A program made the translations under genes and the position numbers. Positions 41,953 to 51,396 of a stretch of DNA of 64,000 bases are shown one piece after another. The notes under the pieces are model-generated. The model was not told where the DNA came from, did not search any database, and saw only the letters and a program-made list of their open reading frames with translations. Source of the stretch: Pseudo-nitzschia pungens (lineage: Eukaryota > Bacillariophyta > Bacillariophyceae > Bacillariales > Bacillariaceae); assembly GCA_037355855.1 (NCBI GenBank), contig CM074765.1, forward strand, positions 2,232,001 to 2,296,000, in the 5' to 3' direction. Position 1 is the stretch's first letter, and every line of letters starts with the position of its first letter.

Positions 41953-43635
41953 CTACTGTTTTTTGGTTCCACGCGATCGCGGAGTTGATCTTCGAGCGCC
42001 AGCTTGTCTCGGACCTGCAGATGATTCCGCTTGTTTCGGTGGAGGCACTGATCCGCTTTCAACAGTTCCAGCAGACTGTAAGCTCGATACAGGCTTGGGA
42101 GCTTCGACTGCTGCCTTGACGGGCTTCTGTCTTCGCACCTTCTTTGCAAGTCCTTTTTCCATTGCCTGTGAAGCGGCTTCGGCTAATCTTCGCACAAGCA
42201 CATCCTCTCCGTTCAATGGCAATGTACTGACGGCACCGTAACCCTTTGATGCATCCCCGGGACCACGGGTTGCGGTAATTCCGTCGTTGCTTACCTGCAA
42301 GATCATTTTCCCTACAGTAACAGAATCAAAGTTCACTAATTCTTGCCAGGTAATTTCTACCCGCCCTTCTCCGGCACGCATAGCAGCCACAGGTCGAGCA
42401 CCGATCCGGATCGCAGCAATGTCGTATGTTTTCATTACTGCGGGTGCCCACTTCGTGGCAAGCCAATCGGCAAGTCGTTCCGTGTCTTCCACAATCATGT
42501 CTTGGCTACTGAATAGAGTTGAAGCTTTTCCACTTTTCACAAGTTCTTGCACGCGATCGAGCTCCTCTTCCCATTGTTCCAAAGTCCACTTTTCAGTACC
42601 GGTTTGAGACGAAATGCTGATGACGGCGGCTGTTCGTTCGTTTGCATTTGTATTTGTGGGGATAGTTAGCTTCTTCGTTGCAAACAAAGCTGCAGATTCT
42701 CCAACCGAGTGACGGCATGACTTGAGTTGAGCAGACGACCCCATAACATTCCCGGAAACAACAAAAGGGTCAACGCGGACCGTACGCATAGTGTATTCCT
42801 CGGTTATTGCGGGTTCACGTCTAGGTCCCCCGATAAGCGGCGAAAATTCAGGGGAAGACTCAGGGATGCCGAAGAGCTCCCCATGACGCACCACACAGAT
42901 GTCTTCTCCTCTCAAGCTCGACAGAGACCGTGGCAGGGTTGAGGGAATCGAACCGGAACTTCCACCGAGGAGGGATCCGATCAAGTTAGTGATTCCACCG
43001 CTCTCGTCATCCTTGGATTTGTTTTCGGCGTTGTTGTCTTCAAGATCTTCTTCCGCGGCAAGTACAGCCACCTGTGGCCCGGCAACAGATTTTGAGGCTT
43101 CCATAGCAGCCACCCGAAGTGCCGCTCGGAATCCTTTGGCATCGCCGCTATTTCCATCATCAGCACCGTCGTATGTACATATCAAACCATCGGCAGAACC
43201 GCACCATCGAGAGACAGCCGAGCGTTCACTGTCCCCGCCTTTCGTGAGATCTCGAACTGTCGCTCCGGCCAACTCAAGGCTTCCAGATGCATCTGCAATG
43301 TCTCGCAATGCTTGCGGTGCCAACGTGACAACCGAAGACCCAGAAGAAGCAGATGATGAATACTCATCTTCGCCTGGATCAGAAACCACAAACCAACGCA
43401 CGGATGATCCAAGACAAGCTGCCTTAACTGCCGCAACCTCCCCGACTCCACCGGGAGGAGAAACAACGACAATGTTCGAAGACATATCAAGTGACGTCAG
43501 GGACGCCGATGTGAACAAAGTCTCTCCATTTTGGTTCTTGGCATCATTCCGGTTACGATAGATGGAATTTGGAACAAATCCGTGGATTGTCGTCGACGAG
43601 AACAAAACACTAAAACAAAGATTGCGGTATTTCAT
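41953..43635 (-). CDS. Plastid-targeted protein with Rossmann-like N-terminus, unknown
   Basis: An uninterrupted 560-codon frame. The N-terminus MKYRNLCFSVLFSSTTIHGF reads as a signal peptide ending just before F-V-P-N-S; Phe at this position resembles the ASAFAP rule for import into diatom plastids. After the transit region comes NIVVVSPPGGVGEVAAVKAA, a G-x-x-G-x-x-A-like nucleotide-binding loop of atypical NAD(P)-Rossmann proteins. The middle has VRHGELFGIPESSPEFSPLI, which recalls plant stroma or thylakoid NAD(P)-binding-like proteins. The C-terminus is Lys/Arg/Pro-rich. It overlaps nothing and is convergent with TsaE, 175 bp away. I cannot assign a reaction. Confidence 0.8.
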   Translation of the reverse strand: MKYRNLCFSVLFSSTTIHGFVPNSIYRNRNDAKNQNGETLFTSASLTSLDMSSNIVVVSPPGGVGEVAAVKAACLGSSVRWFVVSDPGEDEYSSSASSGSSVVTLAPQALRDIADASGSLELAGATVRDLTKGGDSERSAVSRWCGSADGLICTYDGADDGNSGDAKGFRAALRVAAMEASKSVAGPQVAVLAAEEDLEDNNAENKSKDDESGGITNLIGSLLGGSSGSIPSTLPRSLSSLRGEDICVVRHGELFGIPESSPEFSPLIGGPRREPAITEEYTMRTVRVDPFVVSGNVMGSSAQLKSCRHSVGESAALFATKKLTIPTNTNANERTAAVISISSQTGTEKWTLEQWEEELDRVQELVKSGKASTLFSSQDMIVEDTERLADWLATKWAPAVMKTYDIAAIRIGARPVAAMRAGEGRVEITWQELVNFDSVTVGKMILQVSNDGITATRGPGDASKGYGAVSTLPLNGEDVLVRRLAEAASQAMEKGLAKKVRRQKPVKAAVEAPKPVSSLQSAGTVESGSVPPPKQAESSAGPRQAGARRSTPRSRGTKKQ

Positions 43636-44701
43636 GGTAACCTCTTATATAATATCCACTCCGTCTTACGAATGGCCTGGCAGAAGTCCTATTTCGTGGT
43701 GAAGAACAGTGATGGTCAGATAAAGTGCAGACTGAACTCTAGATCATCGAAGGTCCTCCTACAGGCTGTCTCTGCTACTTCGTACCAGGTAAGAATACTT
43801 CGTCTTCTTTAAACGTCGTTGTTGTTTGTTTACCTACCGTAGCATGATGTGCAAGTAAGGTTTCGGTACGACGACAAAAGATGACGATGACGACGAGATG
43901 CTTTGTTAGAATGTTGAAGACCAACAGCTACGTGGAACGCAAATTCGGGTTTTGGAAAGGTTCGTGTGATAACCATATGAAGCGTATCTTTATACGGTAC
44001 ATTCATAGTGTATGTTCGTATTGCACAACACCAGATGACTGGAGCTGAAGGCAACAGAGGCTGGAACATGGTTGATTTTTGTTTTTTGGGTCCCCCCACC
44101 CATTTAAGACCCCCTACCAGCAAAGAGCTGTCACCTGGGAACCACCGTGGGGATTTTTGAAATTTGTGGAAGAACTTCCCAGACCACCCCTCCACAGCAG
44201 CTGTAAACAGAGCACCCTTGTAGTCAATGGTGTTGAAGGAGGTTCTCTGAAATTTTGTCTTAGGTGGCCTGTTTCCAACCTCACAATATTGACAATTTTG
44301 GCCCTTTTTTGTGATTCAAATGGTCATATGGATAAAAATAGGGTAACTTGTGAAATTTCTTCTCTGTTTTGGGAGTCTTTGCCAGCTCGTGTGTCATTAT
44401 CTATGTGTAGTACATTGTACTTTTGATCAGCTACCTTGGGCATAGGAATGTTCTTGGGTTCTCCACGTCTCATTTTTTCTCAGTCTCCAACACAAAAAAA
44501 TTAAGTCTTATAAAATTAAAACCGGCCATTTGTGCGGTACTGCCGGTGACAGCTTGCTTCGCTGTCTCATATTGTGTAGCGCTCTATGTTGTGCAGCTCT
44601 GTAGGTTCAGTACTTTGGCGCACAGAATATCATAGTTTATGGAGTAGCGTTTAGCAAGTAGCATTTAATTGTGTGCTGTGCTAGTGCACTTTCTTGCTAC
44701 T
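43636..44701. other. Spacer with a dispersed repeat
   Basis: It includes the promoter of the plastid-protein gene, then a repeat at 44102-44200 related to 30563-30666, then AT-rich sequence up to the LTR of the B' element. Short open frames show no domain. Confidence 0.5.
44102..44200 (+). repeat. Dispersed repeat shared with 30563-30666
   Basis: This is the second member of the pair described at 30563. Both are preceded by C-rich sequence (GGTCCCCCCACC here; GGCTCCCACCGG earlier in the other copy). Confidence 0.6.
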
Positions 44702-45102
44702 TGTAACACTCTAAGGTAGAAAATTCAGAGTAGTATTAAATTGTGTGTTATTTCATACTTTACGAGATGGGATTAAAAGTAAAAAGGGGGAATAATGAGC
44801 AATGATGTCATCGTGACCTCCTCATATAATCTACATCCTTGTATATAACATATATCTCTTCTGTAACCTTACTACAAAATTCCTAACAGCTGTCCGTTGG
44901 TTCTACGCGCCTATGTACTAATTTCTACGTGGACTTGAGGACAGCTGTTAGGAATTTTGTAGTAATCGTACAATTGCTCTTCCCTGCATGCCTTTCTATA
45001 CATACCGGATATCCGTGCATGGATATCTTTATATTCGATTCCCATGTGGGATTCAGTTAATTATTAATCCGTAACACTACTAGCCTACACTAGCATGTTA
45101 CA
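44702..45102 (-). repeat. 3' LTR of B' element, carrying a MITE
   Basis: TGTAACACTCTAAGG at the left and CTAGCATGTTACA at the right are the ends. Parts align with the B LTR (ACTTTACGA, TTCGATTCCCAT.TGGGATTC, TTAATTATT). A 91-bp MITE interrupts it at 44872-44962, so the LTR itself is about 308 bp. Confidence 0.82.
44872..44962 (+). mobile_element. 91-bp MITE with perfect 24-bp inverted ends
   Basis: The left end CTACAAAATTCCTAACAGCT plus GTCC is repeated exactly in inverse at the right end. TA lies at both sides (44870-44871, 44963-44964), consistent with a Tc1/mariner-type target. The perfect inverted repeat marks it as the youngest of three copies (others 10812-10906, 54371-54438). It is inserted in the LTR of B'. 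Confidence 0.92.
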
Positions 45103-45391
45103 AAGTGCCTCATGATTGAACAAATCCCACAGTTAAGCCATCCAGTGACTCATTGAGCAATCTGAGTCATCTGATTGGCTCAACTGAATATCTGTGGATT
45201 CATCTGATAGAGATTCGTCCTCCAATTGATTTGGTTGAGTCGGTTCCTGATATGGAGTGATCTTTCAGATATTCACTGTTTCAACCACTGAAGGAGATCA
45301 TTGCAGTTTGACAGTCCCATTTGAATTGACGTGAGTGATTAAAAAGGGACTGGTCTTCTGTGGTTGCAGTTTATCTGGGTCCGGCTCCTGC

Positions 45392-45686
45392 TGTTACGGT
45401 CTAGAGTAGAAATATCGGAGTGGTATGAAAATTGTGAATGTTTAGATACTTTACGAAATATTGTTATGCGAGTTGAACATAAAAATTGAGGTCGCGAGCA
45501 TAGCCACACTTTGGCATGCTCTTGCCATAAATGTTGATTCATTGTTGGTTCCCACGATTAGGCATATATCACCTTCTGGGACTCAACCGAAACGTATTCA
45601 TGATTGGATATATAATAATATTCGATTCCCATATGGGATTCGGTTAATTATTCAATCGTGACTGCTAGCAACGCTAGCCCGTCACA
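45392..45686 (-). repeat. 3' LTR of element B
   Basis: It starts TGTTACGGTCTAGAG and ends CGCTAGCCCGTCACA on the + strand. It is identical to 50776-51070 over 295 bp. Confidence 0.95.
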
Positions 45687-45716
45687 TAGTGCCCCATGAT
45701 TGACCGAATCCCATAC

Positions 45717-48700
45717 TTAAGCTGACCAATGGATTGCTGAGTCATCGGAGTCGGAATGGTCCGTTGGGAGCTCTTTATAAGGGGTTAACTTACGAATGTT
45801 AACGGTCTCGATGACCGTTGGGGTCTTCTGAATCTTGACAGTACCATTATCATGGACTTGGGCAATAGTGAATGGTCCTGTCTTTCGAGGCTGTAGTTTA
45901 TTCGGATCTGGTTGTTGCATCCATACCTTATCATTGGGTTGAAAGGTATGTTCCTTGCGCTTGGCATTGTCTCTGATTAGAGCCTTGTTAATCCCTTGCT
46001 GTCGTAGCTGTTGTAACGCCAACAGATTGGATGTTAGTGGTAGGTCAATCAGCATATCACGATTGAATACTAGAGAGCCTGGGGATGCTTGTAGGGCAGC
46101 ATTCACTGCGCATCTGGAGGCATGCATGCAGGTGGATAGAGCATTGTCCATGAGCTGACTTGCCCTAGTGTTAACCTGAGGGGGATTAACATGGACTAGG
46201 ACGCGAAGGATGTCAGCCACTGTGTGATGGACGCGCTCGCATATGGCATTCGACTGGGGGTTCTTCACTGTTGTAGGGACTGAATTGATTCCGTATTGCT
46301 TGAGGGTAGTTTGAAATTCAGTTCCCAGGAACTCTCCACCATTGTCATGTACACACCGGATAGGTCTTGGATATCTTGAGAGCCAGCAGTTCTTGAATTG
46401 ATCTGATACATGCTGAGAGGACTTGTCCCTTATTCTGATGATTTCGAGGAGATTGGTAACCGGATCAATGCAGGTTAGGGCCTTGAAATTGTAGTTCTTG
46501 CCCTGGGCTGTAATCTTCCATGGACCTATCAGATCCACATGTACTTCATGAAAAGGGGACAGTGGCGCTTCTTTTGGTGGTAGTTTGCCATATTGGGAGT
46601 TATGGTTCTTATATTTGATGCAATGGTCTGGGCATACATAGGTCTTGCATAAACTGGTTAGATTGTCGGCATAGAACCGGGCTGATATGGTTTGTTGTAA
46701 CCTGGTGGATCCACAATGACCCAACAGGAGATGATACCATTTGATGGTATCATTAATAAGGGATGCTGGTATGTAGATTCGCCAGCATTCTGGATTGGAT
46801 TGGTTTGCATAACAAAGTATCTTGTTACCTTCTAAGTCTTGGTAGAAGAAGGCTTTTGATTGAATCTTGAACTTGATGGTTGAATCCTTTTGCTGATGAA
46901 GGTATATATTTGAGTAGTTCACCGGGCATTCCACATCTTGACTGTTAGGTAGGTTGATCAGACACTCATTGTTCAGCAGGCACGTTTGGAGCTCTCGGTC
47001 TGCGTCATTGCATAAGTGCTGGAATAAGTTGGGAAATTCCGATAAGAACAGTTCTTCATCTTGCTTGGGGACTTCAAGTTTCAGAAAATCAATAAGAGTG
47101 CCTTTATTAAGGGCTTCTTTCTTCCCCACGGTAGGTGGGTCCATCCTGGGGAGCCTGGAGAAGGCATCAGCAAGAACATTCTTCTTGCCTTCAACATAGG
47201 TGAGGTTTACACCGAATTCTTCTAGGAATAATCTCCACCGGAGGACTCGTTGGACTGAAAGGGTTCGAAAGGTTAGGTTCTTATGGTCGGTGTATACATT
47301 GATAACACCACCAAGTAGCATTTGTCTGTACTCTTTGCAGCAGAGTACGATTGCTAGGAGTTCTTTCTCCATAGTAGTATAGTTCTTTTGGGCATCAGAT
47401 AGTTTCTTGGACCAATAGGCTATCGGCTTGCCATCTTGGAGTATGGCAGCGCCCAGCTGTAGGTCTGAGGCATCAGTGTACAGTTCAAAGGGCTTGTTAA
47501 GGTCTGGATAGGTGTTCAGCGCATCCGCTGCCACCATTGCCTTCATTTCTTGAAAGGCTTTGTCTTGCGCAGGTCCCCATGTGAAGGCTGAAGGAGCTTT
47601 TCTTTGTTTGCCTTTGATGGTAGATGCTTGAGGAGTGTTCTTAGGGGTCCCTGTTATGTCAAATAGAGGGGCTAGGACATGAGATCTGCGCGGCCACATA
47701 TCTCTGTAGTATCCTACTGCGCCGAGGAAGGACTTGACTTGGGTCACAGTTCGGGGCCTATCCATTTGAAGGATGGCTTCAATCTTTTTGCGCCATGGTT
47801 TAACTGCTGTGGGAGTCATCCAATAACCTAGGAAGTCAGTTTCTTGTACAGCCCAGTCACACTTGAGTGGGTTGCATTTGAGTCCATTTTGGTTGAGCCG
47901 GTCCAGGATCTTGTCAATGGTCTTCATGTGTAGATCGAAGGAGCCATTGGTCCAGATGCCAATATCATCAATATAAACAGTGCAGTCAGTGTCTTGTAGG
48001 ATATCTTCCATTAGTTGCTGGGCAACATCTGGAGAAACTTTGACACCCATTGGTAGTCTTTGATATTCATAGCAACCATATGGAGTTACGATGGTGCAGA
48101 GCTTCTTGCTTGCGTCATCCAGTTCAAAGCAGTAGTATTGCATGGACAGGTCGATCTTGGTAAAGTGAGTATATTTGCCACGCTTGTTCATGATATCTTG
48201 TATCCTTGGTATGGGATAAGGTCTGCGCTCGAGGAGTTCATTCAGTTCTCTGAAGTCTGAGACCCATCGTACCCTGTTATCTTTCTTTGGTAACTATAAA
48301 GGTAGGGAACGCCCATTCGGCCGGTCCAGTGCATCTTTTGAGTACTCCATCATTGCAAAGATTCTGGAGCTCCCTTTTGAATAGGTCTTCTCTCTTGTAT
48401 GCAACTGGATAAGGCTTCTTGTGGATAGGCTTGGATCCGGGCTTCAGTCTTAGCGAGATCTTCTTGTGTGGATACTTCCCTAATTGTCCATTGAAGACGT
48501 TAGGGTACTTGCTTAGTATTGCTTGGAACTGTTGCTGCTCTGTCGTGGACATGTGGGACTGTTGCTTGGCTACTGTCGATGGGTCTGTTTCTTGGTAGGC
48601 CCTGTCGAGGATCACCTTGGACTTATATGGATTGGCAAAGGAGAGGTCATCAGCAAAGAGTTCGGCGTCTTCGAGTTCTTCCATGAGTGTGGTATAGTCT

Positions 48701-49614
48701 GACTCGTGGTATAGAGAGGTATCTTTCATTGGGATAGTCCGATCCATCCACTGGACTGCTCCTTCTTTGAATAGGAGATTAATCTGTGCTAGGTGGAGGA
48801 AATCTCTACCTAGTATTAGATCATATCTGCAGTTGGGGGAATGGAAGAGTCGTGCTTGTTGTTTGTCGATGGTGTAGTTGCCGAACTCTTGTAAGTTGAT
48901 GTTCTTCATGATGATGTATTCTGTAGTATCGAAGTTTCCATTTGCTGTGGTGGTTATAACTCGATGCTTGCTTCTGATTGGTAGTGTGCCAAATGGCAGA
49001 GCTCTTTTGTTTATTAGAGTCTCGGATGATCCACTATCTAATAGTGCGAGTAGTGGTCTTGATTTCGTTGGTATGCCTTGTATGTACTGTACTTTTGTTA
49101 AAAGAATAGGAGCCACGTTGCTCTTATTCGATGCCTGTTCTACTGGATTTCCAGTAGTCGACAGCAGCTTTAAATAATTTTGCTCCAGCGCACCTCCTTT
49201 GGTGTAGTCTTTGGAGTTTTGGGTGTTGCAATAGAGATTTTTTGCTGTACCTGTAGACCAATTTCTTGCTAGAGACAAGAGTGGTTCATTTATTGCTGCT
49301 GTCTGATTTCGATCGATCGCGTTGGTCGATGCTGATGCGTCTGTTGTACCCTTGGATCGATTCGGATCCATGTTCGTATTGCTCGTTTCGGAGAATCGAA
49401 CTGTTTTTGTTGCTGCTGTTGCAGTCTTTGCTAAGCGCTCAACAGGAATACTCCATCCTGTAGGTTCCTTCCCCTTTTTCTCCGGGAGATCCCCTCCTTG
49501 CGTCATCCCAGTCAGCTGTGCTGGACTGGCATCCAGGGCCTGTGGCGCTGGAGGCAAGGTGATTGCTGGTTTTGGTGGACCCTTGGGTCTCTTGGTGGAG
49601 GATTGCTTGTGCAA
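45717..49614 (-). pseudogene. Element B pol (protease-RT-RNase H-integrase), one frameshift
   Basis: The frame follows directly after the gag TGA stop. The first segment (49614-48277) has the aspartic protease LLALLDSGSSETLI, GRDFLHLAQ and the start of RT (PVAYKREDLF, GPAEWAFPTFIVTK). After a one-base shift at about 48280-48290, where the + strand has TTTCTTT, the second segment continues RVRWVSDFRELNELLE, TKIDLSMQYY, VYIDDIG, YTDASD, YTDHKNLTF, a zinc region ending CPDHC, the integrase core VDLIGP, HDNGGEF, NPQSNAICER and a tail VNIRKLTPY. Removing one A from the AAAGAAAGAT stretch restores the frame. The lesion is in the RT fingers, so it would abolish activity if real. Confidence 0.9.
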
Positions 49615-50655
49615 TCATGGGAGCCATACAAGCTCACCATCTATGCTCCTTTCGGTTCGGCCGCCAAAGTCCGAGTGATATGATTCCATTGCTGCCTTCA
49701 TGTGGGCTTGGAAAGACTCGTTGCTGCCTGAAAGGTCATGAGTTTGAGTGTGGAAGGTCTCAGCAGTGGTGGAGTTGGAGCCATGGGCTTTGTTGTTGCC
49801 GGGCCCCTTGTAGTTTTTGGAGTACTTGTTCTTCGGACATTCGGACCAATCATGGTTGTGTCCTTGGATCCGACAGGGATTAGATTTCTTCTTGCTCTTT
49901 GGATTGTTCTTCTGGTTGCCGGAGCGCTTCCTGTTATTGTTTGAACTATTAGAATTGTTGGAACGTCTTCCATTATTCTTGTTCTTTTGTTTGCTGAGTC
50001 GGTCGAGACTGCTCATGTGGTCGACAATGAACTGGGCAGTGGTGTGCTGAGTGACCCCTTGGTGGATGCGTACATAGTCTTCGATCCAGGAGTTTGGATA
50101 ACTGTGTAGGAGAATGGTGACTTGCTGGAGATGGTCCAGGTTGGTTACATATCCATGTAATTTTGCTGTATATTTCATGAGAGTAAGGAGTCGATCGTTG
50201 TGGTCTTTGCAAGTGGATTCTACTTTCTTCTTGCATGCCGGGCTGCGGAGATATATGTGCATGAGATCTCTGGCATCTTCTGCATTGCAGTAGTACTTGA
50301 TAAAGGCCGCAAAAGCTGAATTGAACCCTTGTCTCGTAAGTGGATATAGTCTTTGCCCATTCGGTCGTGTGCTCCGTGTCAGGGCTCTCCATTCGGTTTG
50401 GGCTTTGACACATAAGCAGCGTCCGAAGTAACGAATGAGTGCTGAGTCCTGTACACCTAGATCTTCTGCTGCGTTCAGGAAGGCCTCTTCGGTGTGAAGC
50501 AACTCTTCTAGACCTCCTTTGTCTGTGAAGAGTGGAATTTTGACGCTGTCGGAATGGTCGGCATTGTCATAGACCGAGAGCGTGATTAGTTTCGGCTTGG
50601 AGCTGTCGAACGAGCTCTTGTAGGAGACAGGTGGTTCTCTGTAGATGCCTGCCAT
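49615..50655 (-). CDS. Element B gag
   Basis: A 346-codon frame from ATG 50655 (MAGIYREPPVSYK) to TGA 49615-49617. The capsid-like part includes GGLEELLHTEEAFLNAAED, YCNAEDARDLMHIYL and TILLHSYPNSW. It is followed by an Asn/Lys/Arg-rich nucleic-acid-binding region and a zinc-knuckle-like motif CRIQGHNHDWSEC. It is homologous to the gag remnants at 61979-62528 and to the first residues at 63771. The stop is followed in the same frame by pol, so pol may be made by stop-codon readthrough. Confidence 0.92.
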   Translation of the reverse strand: MAGIYREPPVSYKSSFDSSKPKLITLSVYDNADHSDSVKIPLFTDKGGLEELLHTEEAFLNAAEDLGVQDSALIRYFGRCLCVKAQTEWRALTRSTRPNGQRLYPLTRQGFNSAFAAFIKYYCNAEDARDLMHIYLRSPACKKKVESTCKDHNDRLLTLMKYTAKLHGYVTNLDHLQQVTILLHSYPNSWIEDYVRIHQGVTQHTTAQFIVDHMSSLDRLSKQKNKNNGRRSNNSNSSNNNRKRSGNQKNNPKSKKKSNPCRIQGHNHDWSECPKNKYSKNYKGPGNNKAHGSNSTTAETFHTQTHDLSGSNESFQAHMKAAMESYHSDFGGRTERSIDGELVWLP

Positions 50656-50763
50656 GTTGCTTGTCGGAGGTACAAAGTGCCTCTGTTGTTGAGGATAAGG
50701 GAGGTTTGTTCGATTGTTTTGAATTCAGTACTGAGTTCTACTGTTTCTACTGTAAAGCACAAA

Positions 50764-50775
50764 CAGTAATTACTG
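50764..50775 (-). promoter_or_regulatory. Palindrome CAGTAATTACTG at the primer-binding position
   Basis: This perfect 12-bp palindrome directly adjoins the inner edge of the 5' LTR. The same 12 bases adjoin the 5' LTRs at 62742-62753 and 63502-63513. A classical primer site starting TGG is absent. It may be the site where minus-strand synthesis starts; this is inference from its position. Confidence 0.6.
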
Positions 50776-51070
50776 TGTTACGGTCTAGAGTAGAAATATC
50801 GGAGTGGTATGAAAATTGTGAATGTTTAGATACTTTACGAAATATTGTTATGCGAGTTGAACATAAAAATTGAGGTCGCGAGCATAGCCACACTTTGGCA
50901 TGCTCTTGCCATAAATGTTGATTCATTGTTGGTTCCCACGATTAGGCATATATCACCTTCTGGGACTCAACCGAAACGTATTCATGATTGGATATATAAT
51001 AATATTCGATTCCCATATGGGATTCGGTTAATTATTCAATCGTGACTGCTAGCAACGCTAGCCCGTCACA
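50776..51070 (-). repeat. 5' LTR of element B
   Basis: Identical to 45392-45686. The outer flank CCTGC (51071-51075) is the target-site duplication. Confidence 0.95.
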
Positions 51071-51193
51071 CCTGCATCCATACCTTGTCCTTGACTTGGA
51101 AGGTATGATTGATTCTCTTGGCGTTATCTCTGAGCAGGTTCTTGTTAATCCCTTGTTGCCTGAGTTGCTGCAAAGCTAACAGGTTAGAGGTCA
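51071..51193 (-). pseudogene. B' pol fragment between insertions
   Basis: It encodes TSNLLALQQLRQQGINKNLL and HTFQVKDKVWMQ, matching the C-terminal part of the B pol protein. It is cut on the left by element B and on the right by the family-A LTR. It continues the frame of 45103-45391. Confidence 0.9.
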
Positions 51194-51372
51194 TGCTATA
51201 CCCCGGGTCTACTAGTGAATAGAATAGTAATGATATGCAAATTGTGAGCTCTATCAATTAGTCTATTGCTATTGCTTCCAACTGGCAGTCTCCTATCCCC
51301 TTTGATCGGCAATATGGAGACTCGCTGATTCCAATCACGAGTGGACTCGTGACTGTATTCCGGTGCACGGCA
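51194..51372 (-). repeat. 3' LTR of nested family-A element
   Basis: The + strand reads TGCTATACCCCGGGTC...GTGCACGGCA, 179 bp. It matches the LTRs at 2382-2576 and 31089-31262. It directly abuts the B' pol sequence, marking the insertion point of this family-A copy. Confidence 0.9.
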
Positions 51373-51396
51373 TGCTCTTCCATGGTACTGTTACAA

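Larger units (their letters stand above)
44702..45391 (-). mobile_element. Old gypsy element B', 3' part (host of nested insertions)
   Basis: This is the 3' end, on the minus strand, of a degenerate relative of the family-B element. It comprises an LTR (44702-45102) and the tail of pol (45103-45391). The pol tail continues at 51071-51193 once the intact B element is removed. Joined there, the pol frame reads KDKVWMQ followed by EPDPDKLQPQK, matching the B protein. Confidence 0.88.
45392..51070 (-). mobile_element. Full-length Ty3/gypsy element B, recently inserted
   Basis: A 5,679-bp element with two 295-bp LTRs that I find identical base by base, and a 5-bp target duplication CCTGC (45387-45391, 51071-51075). 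It is inserted into pol of the B' element. From the 5' LTR (right end) the order is leader, gag, protease, RT, RNase H, integrase, 3' LTR. Gag and pol are in the same frame separated by one TGA. A single one-base shift interrupts pol near 48286. Identical LTRs indicate very recent transposition. Confidence 0.95.

Noticed and set aside
45461..45661. Identical 66-codon frames at 45461 and 50845
   Set aside because: They lie in the two LTRs of element B and are identical because the LTRs are; no sign of a protein.
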